This document shows positions 47,545 to 56,922 of a stretch of DNA of 64,000 bases, one piece after another (within the stretch, counting starts at the first letter, position 1; every line of letters begins with the position of its first letter). The translations under genes were made by a program, and so were the position numbers. The notes beneath the pieces were generated by a model. The model was given only the letters and a program-made list of their open reading frames with translations, made no database searches and was not told where the DNA came from. The stretch covers positions 157,389 through 221,388 of the forward strand of contig JAKOVQ010000046.1 of NCBI GenBank assembly GCA_029781975.1, given 5' to 3'. The stretch comes from Acidobacteriota bacterium (lineage in GTDB: Bacteria; Acidobacteriota; Thermoanaerobaculia; UBA5066).

Positions 47545-48396
47545 TCAGCGGACGACGCCGGGCTCGGGGCAGAAGGAGCCGTCGAATCCGGTGGCGCGCT
47601 CGCGGCGCGAGAGCGGCCAGGGGCGAGGCTCGGTCGGGAGGACGCCGAGCTTCACGAGCTGGGGGCGGAACTCGTAGCGGATCCTGACGGTCGCCGCGGG
47701 CCGGCTCTCGAGCTCGAGGTCGATCCGCCGCACCTGGTGGTCCGTCCGGTCCCCCATCCCCGTGGCGGCGTACTCGTCGGAGAGGGACGGCTCGTTCCGG
47801 GGCTGGGCGACCGAGCCCTCCGCGGCGGCGCCGGAGGGGGCCGGCCGGGCCGACCGGGACTTCTCCTCGGGCCGCGTGTCGCGCCTTCCGAACGGCCAGA
47901 TCGAGACCGGCGGCGGCTCGCAGCTCTTCTCCCGGTAGTAGACGGCCTCGATCACGCCGAGGTCGTTCGTCTGGCCGAGAAGGGCGCCGTACGAGTCGCG
48001 CTCGCCCGTGAACGTGAACCGGCGCGCGGTCGCCGACGAGACCTGCCAGCCGGAGAGGACGATCGTCTGGTACGGCTCGAGGACCCACTTGGTCGCGCTC
48101 TTCGCGTCGGTGCGCCGCGCGTCGACCGTGTTCAGCCCGTCGACCGAGAGCGCGACGGCGACGCGGACGCCGAGGGGGTTCGTCAGCCGGAGCTCGTAGT
48201 CGCTCCCGCGGAGCGCCTCGACGTAGACGGTCCCGCGCGCGCGGTACTCGGGGCGCGTCGCCCCTGCCTCGGGGCCGGAGAGGCCGATGCCGCGCGCGGG
48301 GGCGGCGGCGGCCGGGCCCGCGAGGCGCGCCGGGACGCGCGCGGCGGGGAGGGCGACGAGGGCGGGACGGGCGGGTGAGCGGCGGGGCGGGTTCAT
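47545..48396 (-). CDS. Hypothetical protein, probably secreted or N-terminally anchored
   Basis: Intact ORF, Ala/Pro-rich N-terminus then beta-rich YVEALRGSDYELRLTNPLGVRVAVALSVDGLNTVDARRTDAKSATKWVLEPYQTIVLSGWQ. Confidence 0.78.
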   Translation of the reverse strand: MNPPRRSPARPALVALPAARVPARLAGPAAAAPARGIGLSGPEAGATRPEYRARGTVYVEALRGSDYELRLTNPLGVRVAVALSVDGLNTVDARRTDAKSATKWVLEPYQTIVLSGWQVSSATARRFTFTGERDSYGALLGQTNDLGVIEAVYYREKSCEPPPVSIWPFGRRDTRPEEKSRSARPAPSGAAAEGSVAQPRNEPSLSDEYAATGMGDRTDHQVRRIDLELESRPAATVRIRYEFRPQLVKLGVLPTEPRPWPLSRRERATGFDGSFCPEPGVVR

Positions 48397-48480
48397 GTCG
48401 GTCCTCCTGCCCCCTCGGACCCCGGGGCAGCCGCGAAGTTCCCGCGGGGCCCGCGGCGCTCCCTCGGCGCCCCCTCGATG

Positions 48481-48684
48481 CTAGAGGACGCCGAGCCGCG
48501 CCAGGAGCATCGCGAGGAGGCCGGCGAGGAGCGTCGCGAGGAAGAGAGGGATTCCGGGGACGCGGCGGCCGCCCGGCGCGCGGGACGGCGGCGCCTCCCG
48601 GAGGGTCCCGTGGTAGGGGGGCGCGCCCGCCTGGACGTCCCTGAGGAGCCGCTTCACCTCGTCGCGGACGGCGTCGCCGGTCAT
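48481..48684 (-). CDS. Small tail-anchored membrane protein, 67 aa
   Basis: MTGDAVRDEVKRLLRDVQAGAPPYHGTLREAPPSRAPGGRRVPGIPLFLATLLAGLLAMLLARLGVL; ATGA overlap with sigma-like gene stop. Confidence 0.65.
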   Translation of the reverse strand: MTGDAVRDEVKRLLRDVQAGAPPYHGTLREAPPSRAPGGRRVPGIPLFLATLLAGLLAMLLARLGVL

Positions 48685-49232
48685 CGCCGCCCCCCGTGCC
48701 GTCTCCCGGCGTCCCCCGTGGGGGCGGACGGGGCCCCGAGCCCCTCCTCGAGCCTCGCAGCCCCGCGCGCCAGGAGCCGCGCGGCGCGTCCCTCGCCGAT
48801 GCCCAGGGCCCGCGCGGCGTCCGCGAGGGAAAGCTCTTCCCCGAAGACGAGGACCGCGACCTCGCGTTCCCGGTCGGGGAGGCCGAGGAGGAGGCTCGCG
48901 AGGGCGCGGGCCCGGGCATCCCAGACGAGCCCGACGTCGGGCTCCCGGTCGGCCTTCGCGGGGACGATCCCGTGGAGGAGGAGCCCTCCGGCGGAGGCGA
49001 GGAAGGCGGCCCGCCGTCGGCGGCGGGCGACGCTCCGGATCTCGCCCAGGAGCGAGACGAGGAACGACGCGCCGTCCGGCCCGGCCTTGCCGAAGAGGAG
49101 CCGGCGATAGGTCTCCTGAAGGACCGCGGCGGCTTCCTCCCCTTCGAACCGGGCGCAGACGACCGCCCATGCCCAGGCCCGCCCGTGGAGGGTGGCGAGC
49201 CGTCGCTCTTCCGCGCCCGGGACCGGCCGCAT
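48681..49232 (-). CDS. ECF-like RNA polymerase sigma factor
   Basis: AAVLQETYRRLLFGKAGPDGASFLVSLLGEIRSVARRRRR (region-2-like), LLLGLPDREREVAVLVFGEELSLADAARALGIGEGRAARLLARGAARLEE (region 4). Confidence 0.75.
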   Translation of the reverse strand: MRPVPGAEERRLATLHGRAWAWAVVCARFEGEEAAAVLQETYRRLLFGKAGPDGASFLVSLLGEIRSVARRRRRAAFLASAGGLLLHGIVPAKADREPDVGLVWDARARALASLLLGLPDREREVAVLVFGEELSLADAARALGIGEGRAARLLARGAARLEEGLGAPSAPTGDAGRRHGGRR

Positions 49233-49297
49233 CGCATCCTCCTGTCCTCTTGGACGCACCGGGGCGCCGTTCGGTTCCCGCCCCGGGAGCCGAATCC

Positions 49298-52200
49298 TCA
49301 GAACCCGATCGAGCCTCCTCCCCCGGACGCCGGGACCCCGCCCGAGGGGGCGAGGGAGGAGTTGCGGGTGTCGCCGGTCTGGTTGTCGATCGTGGTCACG
49401 ATCGCCGAGACGAGCCCGGTCCCCGACTTGTACGTGACGACGCACTCCACGTTCGTCCGGTCCTTCCTCCGGTCCGCGGTCTCCAGTCCGAGGCCGGTGA
49501 AGACGCTCGAGAGCTGGACCTTCTCGAGCGCCTTGAGCGGGATGTCCGTCTCGGCGATGGGGCGGCTCCGGTTGCCGGCCTCGTAGAGGCGGACGGTCAC
49601 CGTGACGGGCTGGCCGAGCACCTCGTTCAGGATCAGGTTCGAGCGGGTGCCGCGCGACTTGTCGACCGACTGCTCGAGGCCGTCCACCGCCAGGGGCTTC
49701 TGGCTCGGCCCCCCCGTCAGGCCGTCGGAGGGGATCGAGACGACCGGGAAGCCGTCGCCGAGCGTCCCCGCCTCGAGGTCGGAGTAGACCTTGGCGTAGA
49801 CGGTCCCGTTCCCCGTCACCTCGACGAAGAGCGGCCCCTGAGATTTCGCGCCCGCAGGGACGCCGAACAGCTCCTCGAGGACGTTCTGGTATTCCCGGGT
49901 CTTCCGCGCGTCGACGACGACGGTCTTCGCGGTGGAGCCGCCCCGCTCGAGGTCGTAGTAGGTGAGGGTGAAGGTGGCCGGGCTGGCCGACCCCGCCGCC
50001 AGGCCCATGAGGGAGCGGAAGCTGTACGGCTTGGCGGTTCCCGGGAAGGTGGGGAAGCCGTTGACGAGGGCCGGGACGACGATCTTCTGGGAGCCGGCGG
50101 CCTGCTGCGCCCAGAGCGGGCGCCTCACCGCGGGACCGGAGGAGGGGGTCGTCGCCGGACGGCTGACGTAGGTGACCGAGTCGTCGTTGTTGTTGTCGAT
50201 GACCGTCACGATCCCCATGACGGCCCCCGCCCCGGACGTCGCCTCGATCTCGATCCGCGCCGCCGTCCGGTCGCTCCCCCCCCCGAGCGCCGAGACGACC
50301 CGGCCGATCTGCTGCCACCCGTAGGCGGGGAGGTCGAAGGGGGCGGTCCCGAGCTGGTTCCCGTCGGCGTCGCGCAGGACGAGCTGCCCGGCGACCCGGT
50401 CGAGCCCGGTCGTCTCGGCCAGGATGAGGTTCGAACGGAGCTTCGCGTTCTCCGGCACCCCCGCGACGAGGTGGGGCGACCCCAGGCGCGCCCCCTCGCC
50501 CCGGAGGACGGTCGGCATCTGGAAGCCGAAGACCCCGCCCGACGGCGACGGCGCGTCGACCCCCGACGAGACCGAGAGGAGGCCGACGTCCTCGGGGGCC
50601 GCGGTCCTCACCTCGATCGGCCCGTAGACCGGCGGCGCGAGGCCGAAGAGCTGGACGAGCGGGTCGGTGAGAGAGACGACGTCGCCGGCCGGGACGACGA
50701 CGGTCGCCCGCCGGACGTCGCCGGTCGTGGCCGACGTGAAGAGGAGCTGGGCGGGGACGGCGCGCGTCCCCGCGTTCGAGATCCGGAGCCTCGAGACGAA
50801 GGTCCGGCCGATCGCCGAGGTGGCGTGGACGACGGAGGGGACGAGGTACGACCTGACGCCGAGCGGCAGCTGCGACGGGCGGCCCGAAGCGACGGGCACG
50901 GCGTCGTTGTCCTGGACGAGGAGGCGCGCGGTGGCGCCGTCCTTCGTCCTCACCGTCAGGTAGGTGGCGCGTGGGAGGGCCGAGCCGTTCGGCGCGCGCG
51001 CCCGGCTGGTGGAGAGGCGGATCGTCCGCGAGGCCCCGGCCGGGATCGGCGTGGCGTTCCACCCCGCCTCGGGCTGGAGCCAGACCTCGGGGCCGATCTC
51101 CAGCCCGAGCTCCATCGGGGACGATCCCGGGTTGCGGACGTCGACGGAGATCGACGGGCGGTCGGTGTCGTCGTCGGCCCAGCCCGGGAAGAAGGCGTAC
51201 TCGGTCCTGGCGCCGTTCACGCGGAACTCGGGGACGGCCGCCGTCGCGCCGCCGACCTTCAGGTTGACGAAGGCGTAGGGGGTGACGGAGAGCCCCTGTC
51301 CGGTCGAGGAGAGGACGACGAGTCCCTGGTAGGTCCCGGCCGTCGCGCTCGGCGGGCCCGAGTAGCGGATCTGGAACGTCTTCGGCTGCCGCGGCTGGAG
51401 GGTGACGAAGGCGGCGTCGCCACCGTCGGGGTCGACCACCTGGAAGAAGGGGACGGACGCGAGCTCCTGGCGCGCGACGATCACCTGGATCGGCGCGTCG
51501 GAGATGTTCTCCACGGTGAAGGTGCTCCGCTGGTCCTCCAGCGCGTCGCCGAGGGAAGTGACGACCGCGGAGGGGGCCACCGTGAAGACCACGTTCGGGG
51601 AGCCCGACACAACCGTCGTGGAGGCGGCCCCGGACGGCGGCCCGTCCTTCGGCGGGGCGCAGGCGGCGACGGCGTGAACGCGGTGGTAGACCGTCCCCGG
51701 CCCGGTCGCGACGAAGGAGGCGGAGGTCGAGGCGGTGGTCTGCGAGTCGAGGAGCGTCGCGAACCCCGCGTCGCGCGAGCGCTCGACGACGTACCAGCCC
51801 GAGGCGTCGAGGCCGGTCGCCGCGTTCCAGGCGATGACGTAGGTCTGGCCGGCGGAGACCCCCGGGGGGACGAAGCTGAACGACGGGGCCGACGGCGTGG
51901 CGCACGTCCCCGCCGTGGTGAAGCTGCGCGGCCCGGCGGAGGAGGTGAGGGCCGTGCTGCAGGCCGCGCGCGCGACGACCCGCCAGGTGTAGGCGGCGCC
52001 GGGGACGAGGCCCGAGAGCTGGAGCGACGTGGCGGTCAGCCCCGCGAGATAGAGGGGCGGGTCCGCCTGCGTCCCGAGGTAGAGGTCGTAGCGCGCGGCG
52101 TTCGCCGCGGCCTGCCAGGAGAGGAACGCGCTCGTGGAGACGCCGGTGGCTCCCGCGGCCGGGGCGGTCTGTGCGAAGGCAGCGGGCGCCTGGCAGCCGC

Positions 52201-54955
52201 CGGCGACCTGGAACGAGCGGACCGGGGAGGAGGCGGTGCGGGCCGCGTCGCACGAGGCGTGCGCGGTGACGCTCCAGTAGTCGGTGGTCCCGGCGACGAG
52301 GTTCGAGAGGGCGAGCGACGTCGTCGTCAGCCCCCTGGCCGCGGCCGGCGGGGGGGACGTCGTCCCGAAGTTCACGTCGTACGAGCCCGCCCCGGAGGAG
52401 GCCTGCCACGTGAGGGTCGGGGCGGCGGCGATCCCCGTCGCCCCGTCGGCCGGAGCCGTGGGGGCCGGGGCCGGCGGCGCCGTGCAGCTCGCGACGGTCG
52501 TGAAGGTGATGGCCGTCGCCTTCCCGATCGACTGGGGCTGGCAGTAGGGGTCCCCCTTGGCCCAGACGGTCCAGAGGTACTGGGTCCCGGGCTGCAGGTT
52601 CGAGGCGGTGAAGGACGTCGACGTCAGGTCCTGCGCGACGAGGCGGAGGGTGGGCGTGACCCCCGAGAGCCCGAGGTAGACGTCGTAGCGGAAGGCGCCC
52701 GGAACCGCGGTCCAGCTGAAGGTCGGAGCGGTGGAGACCCCCTGCGCCGCCTTCGCCGGCGCGAGGAGGGTCGGCTCGGAGACCCCCCGGCAGCGCGAGA
52801 TGAGGCGGACCTTCCGGTTGAAGGTGTCGGCGAGGTAGAGGTTCCCGGAGCCGTCGAGACGGAGGCCGACGGGCGAGGAGAGGCCGGCCGCCGTGGCGGG
52901 GCCGCCGTCGCCGATCGCGCTCCTCGTGCCGTTCCCCGCGATCGTCGTGATGATCCCCGTCGCCCCGTCGACCCGGCGGACCCGGTCCACCGAACCCGAG
53001 GCGAAGAAGAAGGTCCCGTCCGAGTCGACCGCGATCCCCGTCGGGGCGTCGACGATCGCCTGCGTGGCGGGGCCGCCGTCGCCGGAGAACCCGCCGAGGC
53101 CGTTCCCGGCGACGGTCCGGATCGTGCCGTTCTGCGACGAGACCCGCCGGACCCGCGCCTGGCAGGTGTCGGATATGTAGAGGTCGCCCGAGGGGCCGAG
53201 CGCGACGCCGTTGGGGCAGCCGAGGGTGGCCTGGGTGGCCGGCCCCCCGTCGCCGAGCGCGCCGCTCCCCCCGCCCGCGACCGTGGTGATGAGGCCCCCG
53301 CCGGGCGAGATCTTGCGGACGCGGTTCGCGTCGGCGTCGGCGACGTAGAGGTTTCCGGAGGAGTCGAGGGCGAGGGCGAACGGGTGCATGAAGGTCGCCG
53401 CCGCCGCCGGGCCGCCGTCGCCGGCCGAGCCCGAGCCGCCGGAGCCGGCGTAGAGACGGATCGCCCCGGTCGCGCGCTCGATCTTCCGGATCCTGCGGTT
53501 CGAGCCGTCGGCGACGTAGACGTCCCCGTTGGCGGCCACCGCGACGTCGCAGGGAGCCCAGAGGTACGCCTGCGTCGCCGGGCCGCCGTCTCCCGCGTAG
53601 CCCGCGGTCCCCGTGCCGGCGATCGTGGTGATCGTCCCCGTGACGGGGTCGACCCGCCGGATGCGGTGGGCGTAGGTGTCGGCGATGACGATCCCGCCGC
53701 CCGGCTCGACCCACGCGCCGTAGGGGTAGGTGAGCGTCGCCGCGGTGGCCGGGCCGCCGTCCCCGACCCGGGTGTAATTCCCGTTGCCGGCGACCGTCTC
53801 GATCACCCCGTTCGAGGCCCGGATCCGCCGGACGCGGCTCCCGAAGTACTCGGCGACGTAGACGTTTCCGGCCGAGTCGACCGCGACCCCGAACGGGTCC
53901 GAGAGGGACGCCTGCGTCGCCGGCATCCCGTCGCCGCCGTAGCCGAAGACTCCGGTCCCGGCCAGCGTCGAGATCACCCCTCCCGCGGTGACGCGGCGGA
54001 TCCGCTGGTGCGCCCGGTCCGCGACGACGAGCCCTCCCGACGCGTCGACGACGACGCCCTCGGGAGCGTCGATCCCGGCGAGCGTCGCGGCTCCCCCGTC
54101 GCCGAGCGGCGCGGTCGCGCCGCTCCCCACGACGGTCGTGATCGTCCCCGCGGCCGAGACCTTCCGGACCCGGTCGTTGGTCCGGTCGGTGACGTAGACG
54201 TTCCCGGAGGAGTCGACGGCGACCCCGAACGGGCCGTTCAGCCTGGCCTGCGTCGCGGGCCCGCCGTCTCCCGAGAAGCCGCTGACGCCGTTCCCCGCGA
54301 TCGTCGCGATCGTCCCCGTCGCGGCCGCGACCCTCCGGACCACGTTGTTCCCGAAGTCGGCGATGAAGACGTTCCCCAAACCGTCCACGGCGACGCCGGA
54401 CGGAGAGGCGAGGCGGGCCTGCGTCGCCGGGCCCCCGTCGCCGGTGTAGCCGGCCGACCCGGCCCCTGCCACCGTCGTGATGACCCCCGTCGCGGCCGAG
54501 ACCCTCCGGACCCGGTTGTTGGAGGTGTCGGCGACGAAGACGTTCCCGGATCGGTCGAGGGCGATGCCGATCGGGTAGGCGAGGTCCGCGGCCGTCGCGG
54601 GGCCTCCGTCTCCCGAGAAGCCGTAGCCGCCGCGCCCGGCGAACGTGGAGATCGTCCCGTCCGCGGCCGAGACCTTCCGGATTCGGTTGTTCAGGTTGTC
54701 GACGACGTAGATGTTCCCCGAGCCGTCCACGGCGACGCCGATGGCGTTCACCGCGGCCTGCGTCGCCGGCTTTCCGTCGTCGGTCCCGCCGCCGGCCACC
54801 GTCAGGATCGACTGGGCCGGAGCGGAGGGCGCGACGGCCGCGAGGAGGGCGGCGAGGGTGCCGGTCGCGAGGGCGAGGAGGGACCTCGGAGCCCGGGGCC
54901 GCGACGCGGGGCCCCTGCTGCGGCTGGAGGAGGGAGACGAGAGGGCTCGTTCCAT
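49298..54955 (-). CDS. Very large secreted NHL-repeat protein with FN3/Ig-like repeats and C-terminal VIDNxxxD modules
   Basis: Signal peptide; about 12 repeats of LxxPxGVAVDxSGNVYVADxxNxRVRRVSAATGxITTVAGxGxxGxxGDGGPATQA; four A.P...GATG...L.W.A..GA..YD...G units; two RSNLIL-type modules. Confidence 0.93.
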   Translation of the reverse strand: MERALSSPSSSRSRGPASRPRAPRSLLALATGTLAALLAAVAPSAPAQSILTVAGGGTDDGKPATQAAVNAIGVAVDGSGNIYVVDNLNNRIRKVSAADGTISTFAGRGGYGFSGDGGPATAADLAYPIGIALDRSGNVFVADTSNNRVRRVSAATGVITTVAGAGSAGYTGDGGPATQARLASPSGVAVDGLGNVFIADFGNNVVRRVAAATGTIATIAGNGVSGFSGDGGPATQARLNGPFGVAVDSSGNVYVTDRTNDRVRKVSAAGTITTVVGSGATAPLGDGGAATLAGIDAPEGVVVDASGGLVVADRAHQRIRRVTAGGVISTLAGTGVFGYGGDGMPATQASLSDPFGVAVDSAGNVYVAEYFGSRVRRIRASNGVIETVAGNGNYTRVGDGGPATAATLTYPYGAWVEPGGGIVIADTYAHRIRRVDPVTGTITTIAGTGTAGYAGDGGPATQAYLWAPCDVAVAANGDVYVADGSNRRIRKIERATGAIRLYAGSGGSGSAGDGGPAAAATFMHPFALALDSSGNLYVADADANRVRKISPGGGLITTVAGGGSGALGDGGPATQATLGCPNGVALGPSGDLYISDTCQARVRRVSSQNGTIRTVAGNGLGGFSGDGGPATQAIVDAPTGIAVDSDGTFFFASGSVDRVRRVDGATGIITTIAGNGTRSAIGDGGPATAAGLSSPVGLRLDGSGNLYLADTFNRKVRLISRCRGVSEPTLLAPAKAAQGVSTAPTFSWTAVPGAFRYDVYLGLSGVTPTLRLVAQDLTSTSFTASNLQPGTQYLWTVWAKGDPYCQPQSIGKATAITFTTVASCTAPPAPAPTAPADGATGIAAAPTLTWQASSGAGSYDVNFGTTSPPPAAARGLTTTSLALSNLVAGTTDYWSVTAHASCDAARTASSPVRSFQVAGGCQAPAAFAQTAPAAGATGVSTSAFLSWQAAANAARYDLYLGTQADPPLYLAGLTATSLQLSGLVPGAAYTWRVVARAACSTALTSSAGPRSFTTAGTCATPSAPSFSFVPPGVSAGQTYVIAWNAATGLDASGWYVVERSRDAGFATLLDSQTTASTSASFVATGPGTVYHRVHAVAACAPPKDGPPSGAASTTVVSGSPNVVFTVAPSAVVTSLGDALEDQRSTFTVENISDAPIQVIVARQELASVPFFQVVDPDGGDAAFVTLQPRQPKTFQIRYSGPPSATAGTYQGLVVLSSTGQGLSVTPYAFVNLKVGGATAAVPEFRVNGARTEYAFFPGWADDDTDRPSISVDVRNPGSSPMELGLEIGPEVWLQPEAGWNATPIPAGASRTIRLSTSRARAPNGSALPRATYLTVRTKDGATARLLVQDNDAVPVASGRPSQLPLGVRSYLVPSVVHATSAIGRTFVSRLRISNAGTRAVPAQLLFTSATTGDVRRATVVVPAGDVVSLTDPLVQLFGLAPPVYGPIEVRTAAPEDVGLLSVSSGVDAPSPSGGVFGFQMPTVLRGEGARLGSPHLVAGVPENAKLRSNLILAETTGLDRVAGQLVLRDADGNQLGTAPFDLPAYGWQQIGRVVSALGGGSDRTAARIEIEATSGAGAVMGIVTVIDNNNDDSVTYVSRPATTPSSGPAVRRPLWAQQAAGSQKIVVPALVNGFPTFPGTAKPYSFRSLMGLAAGSASPATFTLTYYDLERGGSTAKTVVVDARKTREYQNVLEELFGVPAGAKSQGPLFVEVTGNGTVYAKVYSDLEAGTLGDGFPVVSIPSDGLTGGPSQKPLAVDGLEQSVDKSRGTRSNLILNEVLGQPVTVTVRLYEAGNRSRPIAETDIPLKALEKVQLSSVFTGLGLETADRRKDRTNVECVVTYKSGTGLVSAIVTTIDNQTGDTRNSSLAPSGGVPASGGGGSIGF
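52785..54790 (-). repeat. About 12 tandem NHL repeats (about 56 aa, about 170 bp each)
   Basis: Repeated GDGGPATQA-xxxxPxGVAVDxxGN cores counted in the translation; visible at DNA level as recurring GCCGGGCCGCCGTCTCCC. Confidence 0.9.
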
Positions 54956-55107
54956 GAGCTGCTCCTGCGCGACGCGCGCCAGGTCACGCTGTTTGTCCTG
55001 AACGTCGGCCTCAGCGTAGCACTCCGGCCGCAAAACGGGCGTGACCGCCCGCACGCCCCCGGCTCCCTCGTTCCGTGGGCTGACCGGTCGCCGCCCGCCC
55101 CGGCCCG

Positions 55108-56922
55108 TCAGCGGCCGAGGAGCCTCAGGAGCCCCGTCGACATCGCGGGGACGTAGGTGATGAGCAGGACCCCCGTCCCGAGGATGAGGAGGAACGGCAC
55201 GACGTGCCGGTAGAGCGAGGGGAGCGGCTTGCCGAAGCGCGACGAGGAGAGGAAGAGGTTGAGCCCGACGGGGGGGAAGAGGAAGCCGAGCTCCAGGTTC
55301 GCGAGGAAGACGACGCCGAGGTGGATCGGGTCGATCCCGAACGCGGCTCCCATCGGCGCGACGAGCGGCGCCAGGATGACGATGGCCGAGTAGATCTCGA
55401 GGACGCTCCCGAGGACGAGGAGGAAGACGTTGAGGATGAGGAGGAAGGCGAACGGGGAGTGGACGTGCGTCCGCACGCCGTCGAGGAGCTGGCTCGGGAT
55501 CTGCGCGTCGACGAGGTAGCTCGTGAGGCCCATCGCGACGCTCAGGAGGAGGAGGACGGCCCCCATCAGCGCTCCGGCCTTCACGAGGACGCCCGGCAGC
55601 TGGCGGAACGGGTGGATGTCGCGCATCACGAGGCACTCGACGACGACGGCGTAGGCGCAGGCGGCGGCGGAGACCTCGACCATCGAGGCGAAGCCGGTGA
55701 CGAAGAGGGCGACGACGAGGACGGGAAGCGCGAGCTCCCACTTGGCGGCCCAGAACGACGCCCCTGCCTCCCTCCAGGAGAAGGGCTGCCTCTTCTTCCC
55801 CTGCGCGTCGAGCTTCCGGCCGTTCCAGATCCCCCAGGCGCCGACGAGGACGACGAGGAGGAGCCCGGGGAGGAGCCCGGCGAGGTAGAGCTGGTCGGCT
55901 GGCACCGACGCGACGACGGAGTAGAGGATGACCGGGAGGCTCGGCGGGAAGAGGAGGCCGAGGCTCCCGGAGGCCGTCACGAGGCCGAGAGAGAAGCCCT
56001 CTGGGTAGCCGTCCTCGAGGAGCATCGGCAGGACGAGGCCCCCGAGGGCGATGATGGTCACCCCCGAGCCGCCGGTGAACGTCGTGAAGACGGCGCAGAC
56101 GGCCGCCACCATCACCGCGATCCCGCCCGGCATCCAGCCGAAGACCGCCCGGAAGAAGCGGACGAGGCGCGTCGAGGCGCCCCCTTCCGCCAGGACGTAC
56201 CCAGCGGCCGTCAGGAGCGGGATCGCCGGGAGGGTGGGCGAGCCGATCAGGCGGTAGACCTCGGCGGAGACGGCCGCCACCGGGGTCCCGTCCTTGAAGA
56301 AGAGGAGGAGCGCGACCCCGGCCATCGCGACGAAGACCGGCGCCCCGAGGAGCGTCGCGCCGAGGATGAGGACGAGGCCCGGCAGGACGATCTTCGGGAG
56401 GGCGGCCTCGGGGAGGAGGCCGAGCGCGAACGCCGCGCCGATCGCCGCGAAGGCGAGGGCGCGGAGCGCGGGCCTCTCGGAGGCCCGCCAGGCGAAGAGG
56501 AAGGCGATCCCCGCGAGGGCGAGCGGCATGACGCACTCGCTCGCCCACTCCGGGAGCCCCCCCGGCAGCCGGTTCCCCTGCATCCGGTCGGCCTTCACCA
56601 GGCCCCAGCTCGCCCAGGCGAGGACGGCGGTGACCCCCGCCGCCACCGCGTAGGCGCCGAGCCGCGCGAGGCGGCGGGGCCGTCCCTCGGGGAGGAGCTC
56701 GGCCGTCGAGAGGGTGAGGTGGGTCCCCTCGCGCGCCGCGAGGAGGCCGCCGACGAACGCCATCCAGAGGGTGACCTGGCGGAGCCACGCCTCGGCGCCC
56801 GGGACGTGGAAGCCGCCGAAGGGCCGCCCGAACGCGTCGATCAGGGGCAGGGCGGTGGCGAAGAAAAGGGCTCCGACGAGGAGCCCCTTCTCGAGCCGGC
56901 GGATGAGGGCTACGCCCTTCAA
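55108..56922 (-). CDS. TRAP transporter fused small+large permease (DctQM type)
   Basis: N-terminal DctQ-like WLRQVTLWMAFVGGLLAAREGTHLTLST then DctM-like GGSGVTIIALGGLVLPMLLEDGYPEGFSLGLVTASGSLGLLFPPSLP; probable TTG start overlapping dctP stop. Confidence 0.92.
   Translation of the reverse strand: MKGVALIRRLEKGLLVGALFFATALPLIDAFGRPFGGFHVPGAEAWLRQVTLWMAFVGGLLAAREGTHLTLSTAELLPEGRPRRLARLGAYAVAAGVTAVLAWASWGLVKADRMQGNRLPGGLPEWASECVMPLALAGIAFLFAWRASERPALRALAFAAIGAAFALGLLPEAALPKIVLPGLVLILGATLLGAPVFVAMAGVALLLFFKDGTPVAAVSAEVYRLIGSPTLPAIPLLTAAGYVLAEGGASTRLVRFFRAVFGWMPGGIAVMVAAVCAVFTTFTGGSGVTIIALGGLVLPMLLEDGYPEGFSLGLVTASGSLGLLFPPSLPVILYSVVASVPADQLYLAGLLPGLLLVVLVGAWGIWNGRKLDAQGKKRQPFSWREAGASFWAAKWELALPVLVVALFVTGFASMVEVSAAACAYAVVVECLVMRDIHPFRQLPGVLVKAGALMGAVLLLLSVAMGLTSYLVDAQIPSQLLDGVRTHVHSPFAFLLILNVFLLVLGSVLEIYSAIVILAPLVAPMGAAFGIDPIHLGVVFLANLELGFLFPPVGLNLFLSSSRFGKPLPSLYRHVVPFLLILGTGVLLITYVPAMSTGLLRLLGR

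Noticed and set aside
52785-54790. CRISPR-like periodicity
   Set aside because: The about 170-bp period is in-frame coding (NHL) repeats, not direct repeats with unique spacers
49169-55156. 1,995-aa plus-strand ORF opposite the NHL gene
   Set aside because: Low-complexity Arg/Gly/Asp/Val translation with no domain logic; a GC3 shadow of the real minus-strand gene
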